Assembly: GCF_010015445.1 (NCBI RefSeq)
Contig: NC_053134.1
Span: forward strand, 4,777,136 to 4,841,135
Source of the DNA: Perca fluviatilis
Taxonomy: Eukaryota; Chordata; Actinopteri; Perciformes; Percidae
Length of the DNA stretch: 64,000 nt
Direction of reading: 5' to 3'
Shown here: positions 48,581-61,990 of the stretch, piece by piece
Layout: each line of letters opens with the position of its first letter
How positions within the stretch are numbered: the first letter of the stretch is position 1
Translations under genes and position numbers: made by a program
Notes under the pieces: generated by a model
What the model saw: only the letters and a program-made list of their open reading frames with translations
What the model was told of the DNA's origin: nothing
Database searches by the model: none

Positions 48581-48884
48581 GATCACTGATGAGCCACACA
48601 GAGACGACCAATCAGAGCAGCCTCAACTGCCACCATCCCGTTGACAGAGTGATTGAGATATCAAATGGTATAGAAATGTGATTTTTAGACTGTTATTTTT
48701 CTCGGTGCCCAGTTCCCTGCTCAAATGAGCCGTTTAGACCCAACAGACCCAAGAACTAAAGCATGGCCCATATGCAGGGAATAAACTTAAAGGCAGGGTT
48801 GGTAACTATTTCCATTATACACTTTTTCATATATTGTTTGTAATGGTCTTTACACCCCGACAGCAATAAATAACGTAGGGTAGT

Positions 48885-49328
48885 GTCCCAATTTTTTTGT
48901 TGTGTCTTATAACTAAGGTAAAGGACACACACAATATTAATACTCGTGGCAGCATATCTGACCTGTGTCCTTATAAATTTAGGGAAAGTGTTAGGGAAAG
49001 GAATATTTGCCTATATGGGGGCAGTTCAGTGGAACAAGTTAGATCGTCATATTAAAGTCATTTCCAGCCTGAACTCTTTTAAAAAGAGCATCAAGGTCTG
49101 GTTACTAGAGAGGGTTGCGGAATAGATTAAAGGGCAAGTTACTATTTATATTTAAGAAAAATGTTTTTATGTTATGTCATTGAGTATCTTGTCTTGTCCT
49201 GATGTGTGTTGAGGACCACAATGGAAATAAGTCTTGGACTTTGTGTTTTTATCCTCGATTGTATTTGATGTCCTTTTGTCATGTGTAGGGCACTCTCTTA
49301 CAATTAAATCAAATCAAATCAAATCAAA
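48885..49328 (+). mobile_element. LINE 3' end with (AATCA)n tail
   Basis: An ORF2 remnant (48935-49126) is followed by a 3' UTR (49172-49328) nearly the same as 27728-27885 and ending in AATCA repeats. The rest of the LINE is missing. Confidence 0.8.
48935..49126 (+). pseudogene. LINE ORF2 C-terminal fragment, frameshifted
   Basis: One frame gives INTRGSISDLCPYKF, and after a frameshift near 48970-49010 another gives GAVQWNKLDRHIKVISSLNS then FKKSIKVWLLERVAE and a stop. The WNxL and LNSFKKxIK patterns are typical of the C-terminus of fish LINE reverse transcriptase proteins. The catalytic domain is absent. Confidence 0.75.
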
Positions 49329-49929
49329 GTAGGGGCTCTGAAAAAGGAGTGAAAAAGAGCCGACATCTGTAGCTGCTGTAATCCTTTAAAAACGCCCACC
49401 AATCACTGCGTCGTGGCCTGCTTAGAAAGAACCAGGAACATCGTAGAAAATAAAGTCAGGGAACTTACTAAACTTGGGAAATTCAAACGCTAAACTCAGG
49501 AAGTGAATCCAGAGAATAAACTCTACTTTAGTCTTTGTTTTTTTAATCCCTAAAGTATTGGACCAAACTCAGAGACGGACTAAAAACTCAAGAGGTTAAA
49601 ATGAGGCTGAAAATGAAACATGGTAACTACACACAGGAACTAAAGTCATGAAGTAGGATATGAATTTACTTTGTAAAATGGCATCCAATAGTGAAAAAAG
49701 TCAACATTTCAAATTTTCCTCCTCTTTTAAAACTTCTATTCTTTGACTGAAACCACATTTTTTGACTCCTTGAAGTTTTGAAGTTTGCACAGGTGAATTT
49801 TTCATAAGCTGCTCTCCTCCTCTGGTGGTCGACCTTGGCTCTCCTTCTTCTTCTTCTTTTTCCTCCTGCGATTATCTTTGGATCAGCGTAATTACAGCTC
49901 ATTCATCTCCCCTGCCAAAACTCAAGGAC
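49329..49929. other. No gene seen
   Basis: A lysine/arginine-rich ORF on the minus strand (49666-49902) comes from a C/T-rich stretch and is not supported. Confidence 0.4.
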
Positions 49930-50031
<102 letters not shown>

Positions 50032-50124
50032 GCCCATTTCTCCTTGTTACAGAAAGTTCATTTGGGGAAATACTCTTTAATTATGATTCATATCTGGGTC
50101 ATTCATAACCATCACAGCTTCAGA

Positions 50125-50158
<34 letters not shown>

Positions 50159-50474
50159 TAACATTTGCATAGCAAGTTGCCTGTTGTCTGGGCAACCAGT
50201 GCCAATGGAAGTAATCAGTTGGGATGAAGCCTTGTTATTTTAACCTTTTCTTCACATCTTGTTTAATCAATCTTACTTTTATTTAAAATGAAATGTATTA
50301 TTTTAGCCTTAATCAAGAAGTTAAAAGTCCAGACATGTAACAAAGGCTTCGCTGCCCCTCGTATCGCTCGCTAAATCATCCATCAAATTACCGTGGCAAC
50401 AGAGCATCCATCACCCAATCCATCATCGAGAGGAGGCACACAAGAGCGACAAAAATGCAACGAGAGATCTGACA

Positions 50475-51560
50475 GACAAGAGGAGAGATAACCAGAGAGG
50501 GGAGGGGAGGGAGGGGGAGGGAGGGGAGGGGAGGGGAGAGGAGAGGAGAGGAGAGGAGAAAAAGGTGGGGAATATAAAGAGAGAAAGAGGAGGGCAAGAA
50601 GGAGAGAGGAGAACAATAAATAGTTCGGAAGTGAAAGAAGAGGAGAGGAAATGAGGTGAAGAGGACAGAAAACTAGGAGAAGAGGGGAGAAGTGAAGAGG
50701 AAAAAGAGGAGAAAGAGAAAGAGGGAGGCAGGAGGAAGAGAAGGTGGGGAATATAAAGAGGTAAAAAGGAAGGAGAAGAAAATAAGGAGAGAGGAGAAAA
50801 TGGTAAATAGGTAGTGAAAGAAGAGGAAAAGGAATGAGGAGAAGAGGGGGAGGTGGAGAGGAAAAAGAAGAACAGATAGAAGGAAAGGAAAGAAGGAGAC
50901 AAGGATAAAAAAGGATGGGAGGATGAGAAAAGGAGGCAAGAAGAAGAGACGAGGAGGAACAATAGTAAAGGGAGGCATAGGAACGAAATAGAAGGAGAAA
51001 GGAGCAAAGGATGGAGGAGAACCAAATAAGGAGAAGAGATTAGAAGACCAAAGGGAAGAAAAAGAATGAAAAGAGAGGAGCGGAAGGAAAGTGTAGAAGA
51101 AAAGAGGAGCGGAAGGTGGTGGTGGGAAAGATGGAGAAATATGAAGGAAGTAAAGGAAAGGTTGTCAAAGGTAAGGGCGGTAGGAGGAGGGGAGGTGAAG
51201 AGAAGAGGGGAAGAAATGAGAAGAGGAGGGAAGAATTGAGGAGACGTGGTGGGTGGGAAGGATAGGAATAACGAGAAAAAGGATAAGAGGCAAGGAGCGA
51301 AAGGAGATGGCGAGGAAACAAAAAAGGAGACCAAAAGAGACTAAGAGAAAAAAGCAGAGTAGAACTTAAGAAAATGGAAATAAAGTGAGTAAAGATGAGT
51401 GGAAAAGAAAGGATGAAAAGCAGAGGAAGGAGAGAAGAGGAAGGAGAGCAGGAGGAAGCAGAAAATAGAGAGAAAGGTGTACGAAATGAAATAAATAGAG
51501 CTGCTAAGTCTTTCTGCCACAGAGGAAAGCAGAGAGCAGAATAATTCAGTTTTGCTGAAG
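50475..51560 (+). repeat. Polypurine block, about 1.1 kb
   Basis: Almost only A and G on this strand, with GGGGA and GGAGA runs at 50498-50560 and A/G mixtures later. 'aagaggtggggaatataaag' recurs (near 50560 and 50740), showing internal duplication. The 303-codon minus-strand ORF is a serine/leucine/proline-rich by-product. Confidence 0.9.
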
Positions 51561-51565
51561 TCAAG

Positions 51566-52180
51566 GTGAACTTGTCACTTGTGTCGTAATTCCCAAAACG
51601 CGCACGCACGCGCACACCCCCAAAAAAAAAAAAAAAACACAAAAAACAAACACACACACACACACACAAAAAAAAAACAAACACACACACAAAAAAAACA
51701 CACACACACCGCAGAGAGTGGGAAGAAATGACAGAAATGGGGGAAATGCATGTGAAGAGAAAGAAGATAAAACAGGTGTGTATTCACTGGAGAGGCAGTA
51801 GGTATATGTGTGTGTGTGTGAGTGTGTGTGTGTGAGTGTGAGTGTATAGGTATGTCATTGAAGCCTGATTCCACTTCCTGTTTGTTTTATTTCTGAACAT
51901 TAACAAAATAACTCTTTCGTGAACTTGTCACTTGCGCCGTAATTCCCAAAACGCACTCACGCACGCACGCACACACACACGAAATGGGGGAAATGCATGT
52001 GAAGAGAAAGAAGATAAAACAGGTGTGTATTCACTGGAGAGGCAGTAGGTTATGCAAATGAATATTTTGTGTGTGTGTGTGTGTGTGTTTTTGTGTGTGA
52101 GTATGTGTTTGTGTAGGTTTGTCATTGCAGCCTGATTCCACTTCCTGTTTGTTTGATTTCTCAATCTTAATTTCTCTCTG
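51566..52180 (+). repeat. Direct duplication of a segment of about 350 bp
   Basis: 'gtgaacttgtcacttg' with 'cgtaattcccaaaacgc' starts both copies (51568 and 51920). Both continue through 'gaaatgggggaaatgcatgt', 'ttcactggagaggcagtagg' and 'cctgattccacttcctgttt'. The copies differ mainly in their CA/GT tracts. Confidence 0.85.
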
Positions 52181-52239
52181 CAGGTTTCAAACATAAAACT
52201 CAAGGGCAGACACTACAGGCAAAAACTTATTTAGCTTTT

Positions 52240-53080
52240 TCAATTTAGAGGTTTGGGGCTATTTTGCTTCCAAAACATGTCTTCTTTCAGTCTAGTGGAA
52301 AGAAAAGGTTTATTTTACTACACTTTGTCTATTTGTGTCTGTAGATTTCTCCTAAATTCACCAAAAGTTAGCATAAGGTAATGCATCATTTGCATATTTA
52401 AACATAAAAAATTCAGAAACCTTGTAATACAAAAAATATTTGACTTAATTTAAGTAATCAACTGGGGAAGTTTCAAAGTGTGAGTTATATGTTTTAAAGT
52501 GCTCATTTTCAGGTTCATAATTGTATTTAGAGGTTATATCAGAATAGCATGGTTTAATTTTACATTTACACTTCAAAATGTATAGATTTTACAATCCATA
52601 TCTTTAAAGATTTTGTTCTCAGACTCTGAGTCAGAAATCTATCTTTTAGTAGCACTTACACACACCAAACTTTCCACTTTCAATGCTATCTATATTCTGA
52701 AGGTTTCTACACAGGGCTTTGTTCAGATATCCTTCATAGACTGGTTTATGTACTGTAACGTTTTAAACCTAAAAAACATGGATTATGGATGTTGACAGTG
52801 TTTTCTGATTTATGGATTGATAAAAAGAGATATTCAAAATCCCTTCTGTAAAAACCTTTGACTCTAATATGAGCAAAATGAAAGAAGAATTTTGAATCTG
52901 GCTTTATCCAATGTTCACATATCTGTTCTGGAAATGTATGCACATTAGCGCAAATTTAAGAAGATAATGCATAATGTGCATATTTAAACATAACATTCCA
53001 GAAAACCTGTAATACAAAAATAAAAATGTTCTTAATGTCAGTAATCAACCAGGGACGTTTCATGGTGTTTCATCTGTTAG
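52240..53080 (+). repeat. Dispersed repeat X, copy 2
   Basis: Collinear with 32040-32960. The same block around 'gtaatcaactggggaagttt' recurs near 53040, so both copies carry the internal duplication. A MITE fragment at 52497-52565 is present here but not in copy 1. Confidence 0.75.
52497..52565 (-). mobile_element. Truncated copy of the 42678-43373 MITE
   Basis: 'agtgctcattttcaggttca' then 'taattgta' and 'gaatagcatggtttaatttt' match the reverse complement of the right end of that MITE. Confidence 0.7.
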
Positions 53081-53649
53081 CTTAAAATATTTTCCCAATT
53101 CTGTCATTATGGCTGAAACTGATGTCACGTCAGCAGGAGCTGAAGATGAAAACACACACAAAAATAGGATGTAGCGAAGAAAAACAAGGAAAGAAGACAG
53201 AAGGGGAAGAAAAGAGAGAAAGATAAGATGATCTAAAAGGAAGAATAAGAATAAGATAGGAGGCTAGAGGAAGCAGGGAAGGTGGAGAGGAAGGGGGTGG
53301 GAGCAAAAACGAGGAAAGAGAAAAATGTCAGAATTCACCTTCAGTCAAAGCTTCATTTGATATTTACACGGCATTAGTATTCCCTTGCAGGAAGTTCTGG
53401 TTTTATAAATGAGTCTGGACTGACATTAAAAGCCTAAAGTAACGATCTCTGAGTGGAATATCATGCGAGTTTCATCACTCAAGCTGTGATTAACAAGATG
53501 GTAATCGTAGAAGTATGAAGGCACTCAATATGGTGTTTGGAGGTGAGAAATTAACATCACATGGAGGGGAACAGAGCTCCTACAAGATATTTTATTGACT
53601 TTTTATTTTGGCTGTGAGGCTGATGGACTGTGAGGCAGAATTTAATTTA
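53081..53649. other. No gene seen; purine-rich tract
   Basis: 53157-53330 is A/G-rich and similar in style to 50475-51560. Confidence 0.5.
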
Positions 53650-54942
53650 AAGGTCCAATATGTAATATATTTAAAATATAAAAATGAACCCTATGCGTCA
53701 TCAGATATTAAGGAAACATGCTAAGTTGAAATACTATCTTTTCTGACAACAATGCTAATGTCAGTATTTTCTCCTTTTGAAATTTCCATTCCGTTAAGGA
53801 ATATCAGTTTGTGTTTTGGCCTGTGTGTTGTTATCAACGGCCCAGTTTGACAGCCAGGCCGGGTTGCCAGATATAACTGTAAAAACATAAACCCAGCGCG
53901 CTACAGCTGTAACGGTAGTACAGCCATGAAAGCAGCAAACAAACGAACAGGATCAACGGAGATAGATTCTACCCGACCTAAAAACAACTGCCATGTTTCT
54001 AACAGTTGCGTGACCAGAGATGTAACATCCCCCTGGTAAATATTGGAGATGTATTTGAAAGATTGAGACAGCTTAGAGCCCAAAAGGACGCAGAGTTGGC
54101 TAATTTCCTCCTGAACCGGTAAGCATTAGCTTCAGGCTAATTTATCACAGCTACAAGGGACGGGCATTTTATGTCATTTCAACAAGCCAACATTACTCAC
54201 ACTGAATTATATAGCTAGAGTACCCAAGTTGGTTACTCGCAAAAACAATTGAGACAGCCAGTAAAGTGATCCCGAATGGTCCTGGCTAACGCCGCCATGC
54301 TAACCTTGCTAACCCTGCTAACTGCTAACGTTACCCGAGGACCACGCAAGCCGGCCACGGCTGTTTGCAATGTGTAGCCTGTTCAGCATCCGTAGCCGAC
54401 AACGGTGAGTTATTTTAAGCCAATAGAGGGGAGCTGTAAATCGGGAAGACCGTGAGTTTGCAGTGTGTTTAGCGATTGTTGCCGTAATTCTAAGCCAATA
54501 AAGTGTGTTCAGTCGGGTGGAGAGGACGGCAGTGTAGTGTTATTTTTAGCGGTTCCTAACGTAGATAATTCTAAGCCTAGGAAGTGTGTCTGTCTATTGG
54601 GTGGAGAGGACGGCGAGGTTGTTGTGTTCTTAGCGGCTCCTACTGTAATTCTAAGCCCAAAAAGTGTGTCTGTCAGTTGGGTACAGAGCTCCGCGTGAGC
54701 ACAGGCTTTTATGACTGTCAATATAGCCGGCATCTAATGTTAGCTACTCCGCTGTGCTGTGAAGTAATGTCCAATGTGAGACAAGCATCAAGCAACATTG
54801 TTGTGGATGCTGCGGTCTCAGCCTGGCAACCTCCGTGAACTTCTGGGGAGGAGGGGGCAGGGGAGATGACTCTCCAGTATTTAGAATTTGTACTGCAGTA
54901 ACTATTTTAAACACTAGCGGTCAGTATTACATATTGCACCTT
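53650..54942. mobile_element. TA-flanked MITE, about 1.29 kb, with 80-bp repeats
   Basis: The ends AAGGTCCAATATGTAATAT and ATTACATATTGCACCTT are inverted, between TA dinucleotides (53648-53649, 54943-54944). The interior has no transposase but holds a tandem array at 54410-54690. Confidence 0.85.
54410..54690. repeat. 80-bp tandem repeat, about 3 copies
   Basis: TAATTCTAAGCC recurs at 54485, 54566 and 54646. Each is followed by 'aagtgtgt', then 'gggtggagaggacggc' (or a variant) and 'tagcggttcctaac' (or a variant). Confidence 0.85.
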
Positions 54943-54944
54943 TA

Positions 54945-56809
54945 AACAAGTGAGTGATTTCCTGAAGAGGACGGCTTCAATATTAAAAGTTAGAAGGGTT
55001 GCATCAGATGTGCTCACAGCCGAGGATGTTATCTACTGAATTTAAAGCTTATAAAGATAAGGTTGTGTCTGGCCATTTGGGGGCAGAATAACCTTCAAAC
55101 AAAGTTAAAATACACAGCTATGACCAGGGACGGACTGGAAATGAAAAATGGCCCTGGAATTTTTGAATCAGACAGGCCCACTAAAAGCCTGAGAGTTCAC
55201 CTCCCTGCCTCCTCCGTCAGACCTCCTTCACTCCTTCCTAGTTCTTATTTCTTATTAATGAAATCAAAGAGTACATTGACGCAATTTTTTTCTCCAAATT
55301 TTCTCCCTGGTTTATGTTACGACTTGTTTCTCTGAATAAAGTTGAAACTAAAGTTCCTGCTTGAAGGCGGGTTGTGTCACTCTTCCCACTCACTCTTCTA
55401 CTGCACTTTGGTAGATTTTGTTGTGAGGTGTGTGTAGGCGTGTTTCATTACTCTTTAACAAAAGCTTAATCATCAGTGTGTTGTTCATTTGTGCCGTACG
55501 CAGGTGTGAACTGATTATTAGAGATGTGTGGTCTGCTCGGCGCCTATTAAAGCATTTTAATAGTTAAAGTGTCTTATTCAAAATGTTCTTCCTCCTCCTC
55601 TGGCCTTTGTGTCTTCTTGTGAATACGAAGCAGCTGTTATCTGAACGAGCTGAAGATAATTGGTGGACAAGTGAAGTTTCGCCTGGAGAGCGGAAGTGGC
55701 ATTTAAATGTGTTTTTCCATTAAAGAAACAATCACATGAATTCTTCTTATTATACCATCAAGATGATTGCAGAAACAAAAATCTGCCCCCAACCCTGCAA
55801 TTTAATTGAATTTAATTCTGCAGTGTTTCTTTTAGTTTGCACTGAAAACATGGCACAATAAATGTAATTCCACCTTAAACCAAACTGCCTCATTTGTATT
55901 TCACCCTAAACTTGAACCAATCACATTTTCATTTCCTTTCAGCAAACCTGTTATCCAATCACAGCCAGGCTGGCACGTGATTGGATGCTACGTCTCAGGT
56001 CGTTAAATTGCATCCACGTTTCCTTCACTTGCTTCCCTTCCTTGCGCCTTAGTCCGTCCCAACGAGGAAGTATGGGTGAGACGCGAGTAAATTTAATGAT
56101 GTGTATCCTCGATCGTAGCTCCTCGGAGATCCTTCCTCCATCCTCGCTCCTTGGGGCAGGAAATGTGTTTTTAGAGGGATGAGACGTCCTTTCCTCTGAA
56201 GAGTCACGTGAATTTGTGAATTGGGCGGAGTTAGCAACGGCTTTCAGCTGCACGGCTTCCAGGAAGGCTGCTCTTGTGTATCCTCGATCATAGCTCCTCG
56301 GAGATCCATCCTCAGCTCCTCGGGGCAGGAATAAGAGCTTTGAGATTCTTTGGCGGCACCTGTGGTAATAATAAGCTGTGGTTGCAGGTGTGTTTTTGGA
56401 TCTCACTTTCACTTTGAAGTTTCATTGTCTGTAGTCGTCCCTGTTTTCTTTGTTTTTTCGACCATAGTAACCGTTTACTCGCAACGCTAGCAGAGACGGG
56501 AAAAAACAGCACGCTGCTTCACACACAAGTAAGTTAAAGAGTGTGTCTGTTACTTTTAACAGTGGGCCATAGGCTCAACCAATGTGTAACCTCATTCAGG
56601 GATGGATAGTGACTAAACAGACATTTATTTTAGGGCCTTTTTAAACCCTAAAAGTCTGAACCCACGTCCATATTTTTGTTATATTTGATCCAGTTAATTT
56701 TGGTTTCACATTGCAATAATGCGACCGCATAGAATTTTGGTTCGGATCAAACAGAAAAATCTGAAAATTTGGACAAAACGAGGTAGGTGTGAAGGGGCCC
56801 TAAACGAAA
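54945..56809. other. No gene seen; repeat fragments
   Basis: 'cagggacggactggaaatg' near 55125 resembles a hAT terminus with no partner found. Two copies of 'tcctcgatcgtagctcctcg' followed by 'gagatcc' (56106 and 56280) mark a direct repeat about 175 bp apart in a GC-richer block. The ORF over it (55951-56412, minus strand) is not convincing. Confidence 0.45.
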
Positions 56810-57475
56810 AAGATTATTACTTTAAGTAATTTTCAGTTACCTGACTTGAGTATTTCCAGTTTATGCTAATTTATATATCTACCCTACTACATTTTGAAAG
56901 CAAAAATTGTACTTTTTAATTCCCTACATTTATCTGACAGCATTAGTTACTTTGCAGATTCAGATTATTAATACAAAATATAAATCAAATAATAAATGAT
57001 GTATTATTATGGATTAAGCCGCCAATAGTATAAAAAAAGTTAAAGGGATACACCACTGTTTGTTGAAATGGGGCTTATCACTGTCTCCCCTAGCTGTAGA
57101 TAGGTGGGCCAAAGCATTTCTTGTGCATGCATTGTTTTAGTCCAGTGCAACACCGGCAGCGCCGCCGCTAGTTAGCTTAGCATAGTGAATGGAATCCTAT
57201 GTTGCCAGTGAGCATGTTGTGAGTAAAAGTGAGCCAACAAAAGACAAAAACAACCGTGGCGTATTCCTTTAAAATCAGCTTCACCTTTACCAGCTGCAAC
57301 ATCAAAGTGATGAACACATTAATGCATCAATATCAATAATTATAATCCAATCATATTATTATGAAAATGGCCATAATGCATAAAGAGTACTTTTACTTTC
57401 GGTACTTTTATGTGCATTTTGCTGATAATACTTCTGTACTTTAACTTATGTAGGATTTTTGAATGCAGGGTTATT
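56810..57475 (-). repeat. Dispersed teleost repeat, reverse copy, split by a MITE
   Basis: 'ctacatttatctgacagcat' and 'tacttttatgtgcattttgc' match the reverse complement of the family at 4262-4790. The MITE at 57043-57269 sits inside. Confidence 0.55.
57043..57269. mobile_element. TA-flanked MITE, 227 bp
   Basis: Ends AAGGGATACACCAC and GTGGCGTATTCCTT are inverted with one mismatch, between TA dinucleotides (57041-57042, 57270-57271). Non-coding. Confidence 0.85.
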
Positions 57476-57795
57476 TCTTATGGTAAGAAGATGTTTGTGA
57501 ACGCACCATGAACCGACCATCACAGGAGGAGTGAGTCGTCTCTTTGTAAATGATAATTAGATCAGATTAGAAACATCTGTGCTCAGACACACACACGTCG
57601 ACCGGCCTTTTGGGGTGTGTGTGTGTGTGTGTGTTTGTTTGTTTTCTCCATCTGCAGCAGCTGTTTTTCAATCTTCAGGCCACCTAAAGATGTTTCTTCT
57701 CTCTTTTACATCCTTCCTTCTTTCTTTTCTTCTGTCACACTCTTCATTCTCTGTGATTCTTTTTTGTTCCATCACTCATGGTCTTCTTCACGCCT

Positions 57796-58916
<1,121 letters not shown>

Positions 58917-59422
58917 AACCCGTTCTCACTCCCGACTCGTAAAACACTGACGCTTGGTCAGTGGCTTTCAGCGTCGAATACCGACACAAAAATCACCCTT
59001 TAGCGTCATATGGAAGTCACCATGCATAGCAGCAGCTTGACCACGACACCGAAAGATGACGTAGTATTAAGAGCGACAACGGTAGCGAGTAGTACGAAAG
59101 ACTGAAAAACGGTTTAAGAAGGTTGGTTGGGGTGGTGGATGGGTCAAACAACACAGGACTTTCACTCAGGAGACTGGGGTTCGTGTCCCGTTCTTGTCCT
59201 GCGTGTCCACCCACGAACTTTTCCTAAACCTAACTGTCTCGTTCTTGTGCCGCATGTCAGTTAAACCTACGTCCCGACCCAGGGCGTCAAAAAGTGATGC
59301 CAAGAGTCCCGACCAAGCGTGTCTAAATAGGAAGCTAAAGGAGACTTTTTGCGTCAATAACAAATGCCAAAAGCACCTGACCAAGAGTCGTTTTTTGACG
59401 CAACGGGAGTGAGAATGTGTTG
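58917..59422. mobile_element. Foldback-type element, about 500 bp
   Basis: The ends AACCCGTTCTCACTCCCGAC and 'cgggagtgagaatgtgttgg' are inverted. 'gacgcttggtcag' near the left end pairs with 'ctgaccaagagtc' near the right. TGGTT lies on both sides. The termini match the outer element at 29008-31965. Confidence 0.7.
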
Positions 59423-59760
59423 GATGGTTCCTCTACAATGAAAGCCACACCATAATGCAGTGCACCTTGGCATCACGATGGCATCAACACAGTCGGAGGA
59501 CATTTTGTTACGCCAGCCGTTAAAACGGAAAGAACTGCTGCCACGTCAAAAAAGTTCAAATTGAAATGTTTCTAAAAACAACTTTTCTCTTAGTGTTACT
59601 GGACAACATGTAGGGAAATATAATGAAACAAAAATGACCTGTAACGTGACACAAAATCACAACACAATCACTTTGTTTTGTATAATTATATTTCTTGTCA
59701 CAGCAGCCTGAAAACGTCTCCGATCAATTTTACCTTCGATTCTCTGACCCAGCAGAACAC
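59423..59760. other. No gene seen
   Basis: Nothing recognisable. Confidence 0.4.
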
Positions 59761-59930
<170 letters not shown>

Positions 59931-60355
59931 GAGAGAGTACGGTGTGGTTTTGTTGTTGTAAATCACGGCTGTGACAGATTGGTGTTGCCAAGGGGAAAAC
60001 ATAGCAATTTAAACATCACATTCTTACAGGGTGAGTAATGGGAGCGCAGGACGAGTGACAGGAAAAGAACAATAGAGAGAAAGCAGAGAAACAATCACAG
60101 AGTTCAACTCACTGTCTGACTAACTGTCTGTCTCTATGTTTATTTTTAAGGTATTTATCCGAGTATATTTGTCAGCAGTTTGAAAAGATTCAACCTGCTC
60201 TCAGCCGCCTGATGTCTCAAACATAGGTAAGCTTAGTTTATGGTGGCCGCTGTGTTCCTGGCGCGAGGTGCGCGAGCCATAAAATGACGTCGCCACGTCT
60301 GTTTTCAGTGCGAAGGCTGTGTGTTGTTATTGATACAATGATGATGACCAATAAC
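59931..60355. other. No gene seen
   Basis: Nothing recognisable before the hAT element. Confidence 0.4.
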
Positions 60356-61349
60356 TAGGGCTGAAACGATTCCTCGAATAACTCGTATAATTCGATTACG
60401 AAAAATCCTCGATGCAAAATGACTTGCCTCGAAGCTTCGTTAAATCAATGTTACCAACGTTGTATCGCTGACGGACGGTGTTTCCGCACGGAGCATTATT
60501 ACTGTCGCACAGACGCGGCTCAGTCTGCTGCTGGCGACACATGCCAGAGCGTAAATAGCGAGGGGCTAAGAGACAGGGTGGAGAAAACGACAGAAAGTGT
60601 CCAAAGTTTGGAATCAGTTCAAACGTAATTAATTAAAACTAAAACTCTGTACATTGTGTCTACTGCAAAATGGAACTAGCTTACCACGATAATAGCACGA
60701 CGTCAGTGCTTTAGCATCTCAACAGAAAACACTGAGTCTAACTTAATCATCCGTTCCACGAAGAGGACCGACAAAAGTAAATAACAGTCGTATGGACGAT
60801 GAAACTAAACCAAACACAACAACTACCAAAAACAAAGACAAGAAAATACGTAGTGGTGACCACAATCTGATCTAAAGAGCTGACGCGTTGACTATCCCTT
60901 CGGAAAAACAGCTAATCTCTCTCTCTCTACGGAGAAACAGCTGATCAACGATCTAATAGCATAAGTGTAACAGAGCTGTGTGACATTAGAATCAAATATA
61001 TAAATGAAAATAGATTGAGTATAACTAATATTTACATATAGGCCTACTGTATATACAGATCAGTCTCAGGTTGAAACTTGTAGTTCTGAAAGTTAAATTG
61101 CACAACTTAATTTTAAAATTAATCTTTAAAAACAATGTAATATGGCACTTAAATGCACTTAATATGTTTAGTTTTTTGAGAGATGATATTGTAAGCAATG
61201 TAGGCAATACAAATGTTGCTTTTTTTCCGAAAACTTTGCTTTTTTCCCCTAGTTTTGGTTGTTTAAAAACGCAAAAAAAACATCTGATTAATCGATTGAT
61301 AAACTGCTAGATTAATCGATTACAAAAAGAATCGATAGCTGCAGCCCTA
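60356..61349. mobile_element. hAT-type non-autonomous element, 994 bp
   Basis: Ends TAGGGCTG and CAGCCCTA are exact inverses, with ATTAATCGATT-type motifs inside. The 8-bp flanks are CCAATAAC (60348-60355) and CCAATGAC (61350-61357), one mismatch. Sequence with foldback-type right-end motifs resumes straight after it, so it may have inserted into such an element. ORFs inside show no transposase motifs. Confidence 0.82.
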
Positions 61350-61624
61350 CCAATGACAACGCCAAAGGCACCTGACCAAGCGTCCGTATTTTACGCGATG
61401 GGAGTGAGAATGTGTTGACGTATTTGTGCGTCTCATTAAGCCTTTAGAACGTTGTGAACAGAACCCTGCTTCGGGTCACTTTGTTCTCCAAACGTTCGCC
61501 ACTGCTTTCAGAATCAACTCACAAGGGTCAAGCCAGTAGATGATAGGATATGAAGCACAAAACAATCCTGATCCGATTGTGTCACAACAGTAACATTACA
61601 TACAACTTAGTCTACATCCACGAC

Positions 61625-61990
61625 GTTCTACTTCCGGGATTGCTCCGGTTTTGCCGGAAATTCTGCTGGATGTCACTCTTTTTGGCCGGATGTCCATTAC
61701 CTTCTGATTTGTGAGGACTATGGTTAACTGCTCCTCAGATCTCTGCAGGGTAAATCCAGACAGCTAGCTAGACTATCTGTCCAATCGGAGTTTTCTCTTG
61801 CAGGACTAAAACAACTTTTGAACGTACATATGTTCCACCAAAACAAGTTCCTCCCGAGGCTATTTGGCAGAGGCACCGTTGCTCCGTCCGGCGCTTAGAG
61901 CCGCCTATGACGATTGTGATTGGTTTAAAAAAATGCCTGTGTGAACTAGCCAGACCTTCCTCCGCTGTGCTGTGGACGAAGGTCTGGCCA
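61625..61990 (+). mobile_element. Unclassified interspersed repeat, arm A
   Basis: It runs from 'cttccgggattgctccggtt' to 'ccagaccttcctccgc'. The region 63475-63925 is its inverted copy, and a diverged piece occurs at 11106-11380. Shared words include 'agatctctgcagggtaaatc' and 'cagctagctagactatctgt'. Non-coding. Confidence 0.7.

Noticed and set aside
50423..51334. 303-codon ORF (-)
   Set aside because: It is the translation of the complement of a polypurine block and is of low complexity.
55951..56412. 153-codon ORF (-) as a gene
   Set aside because: It covers a repeated block (copies of 'tcctcgatcgtagctcctcg') and has no recognisable domain or exon borders.
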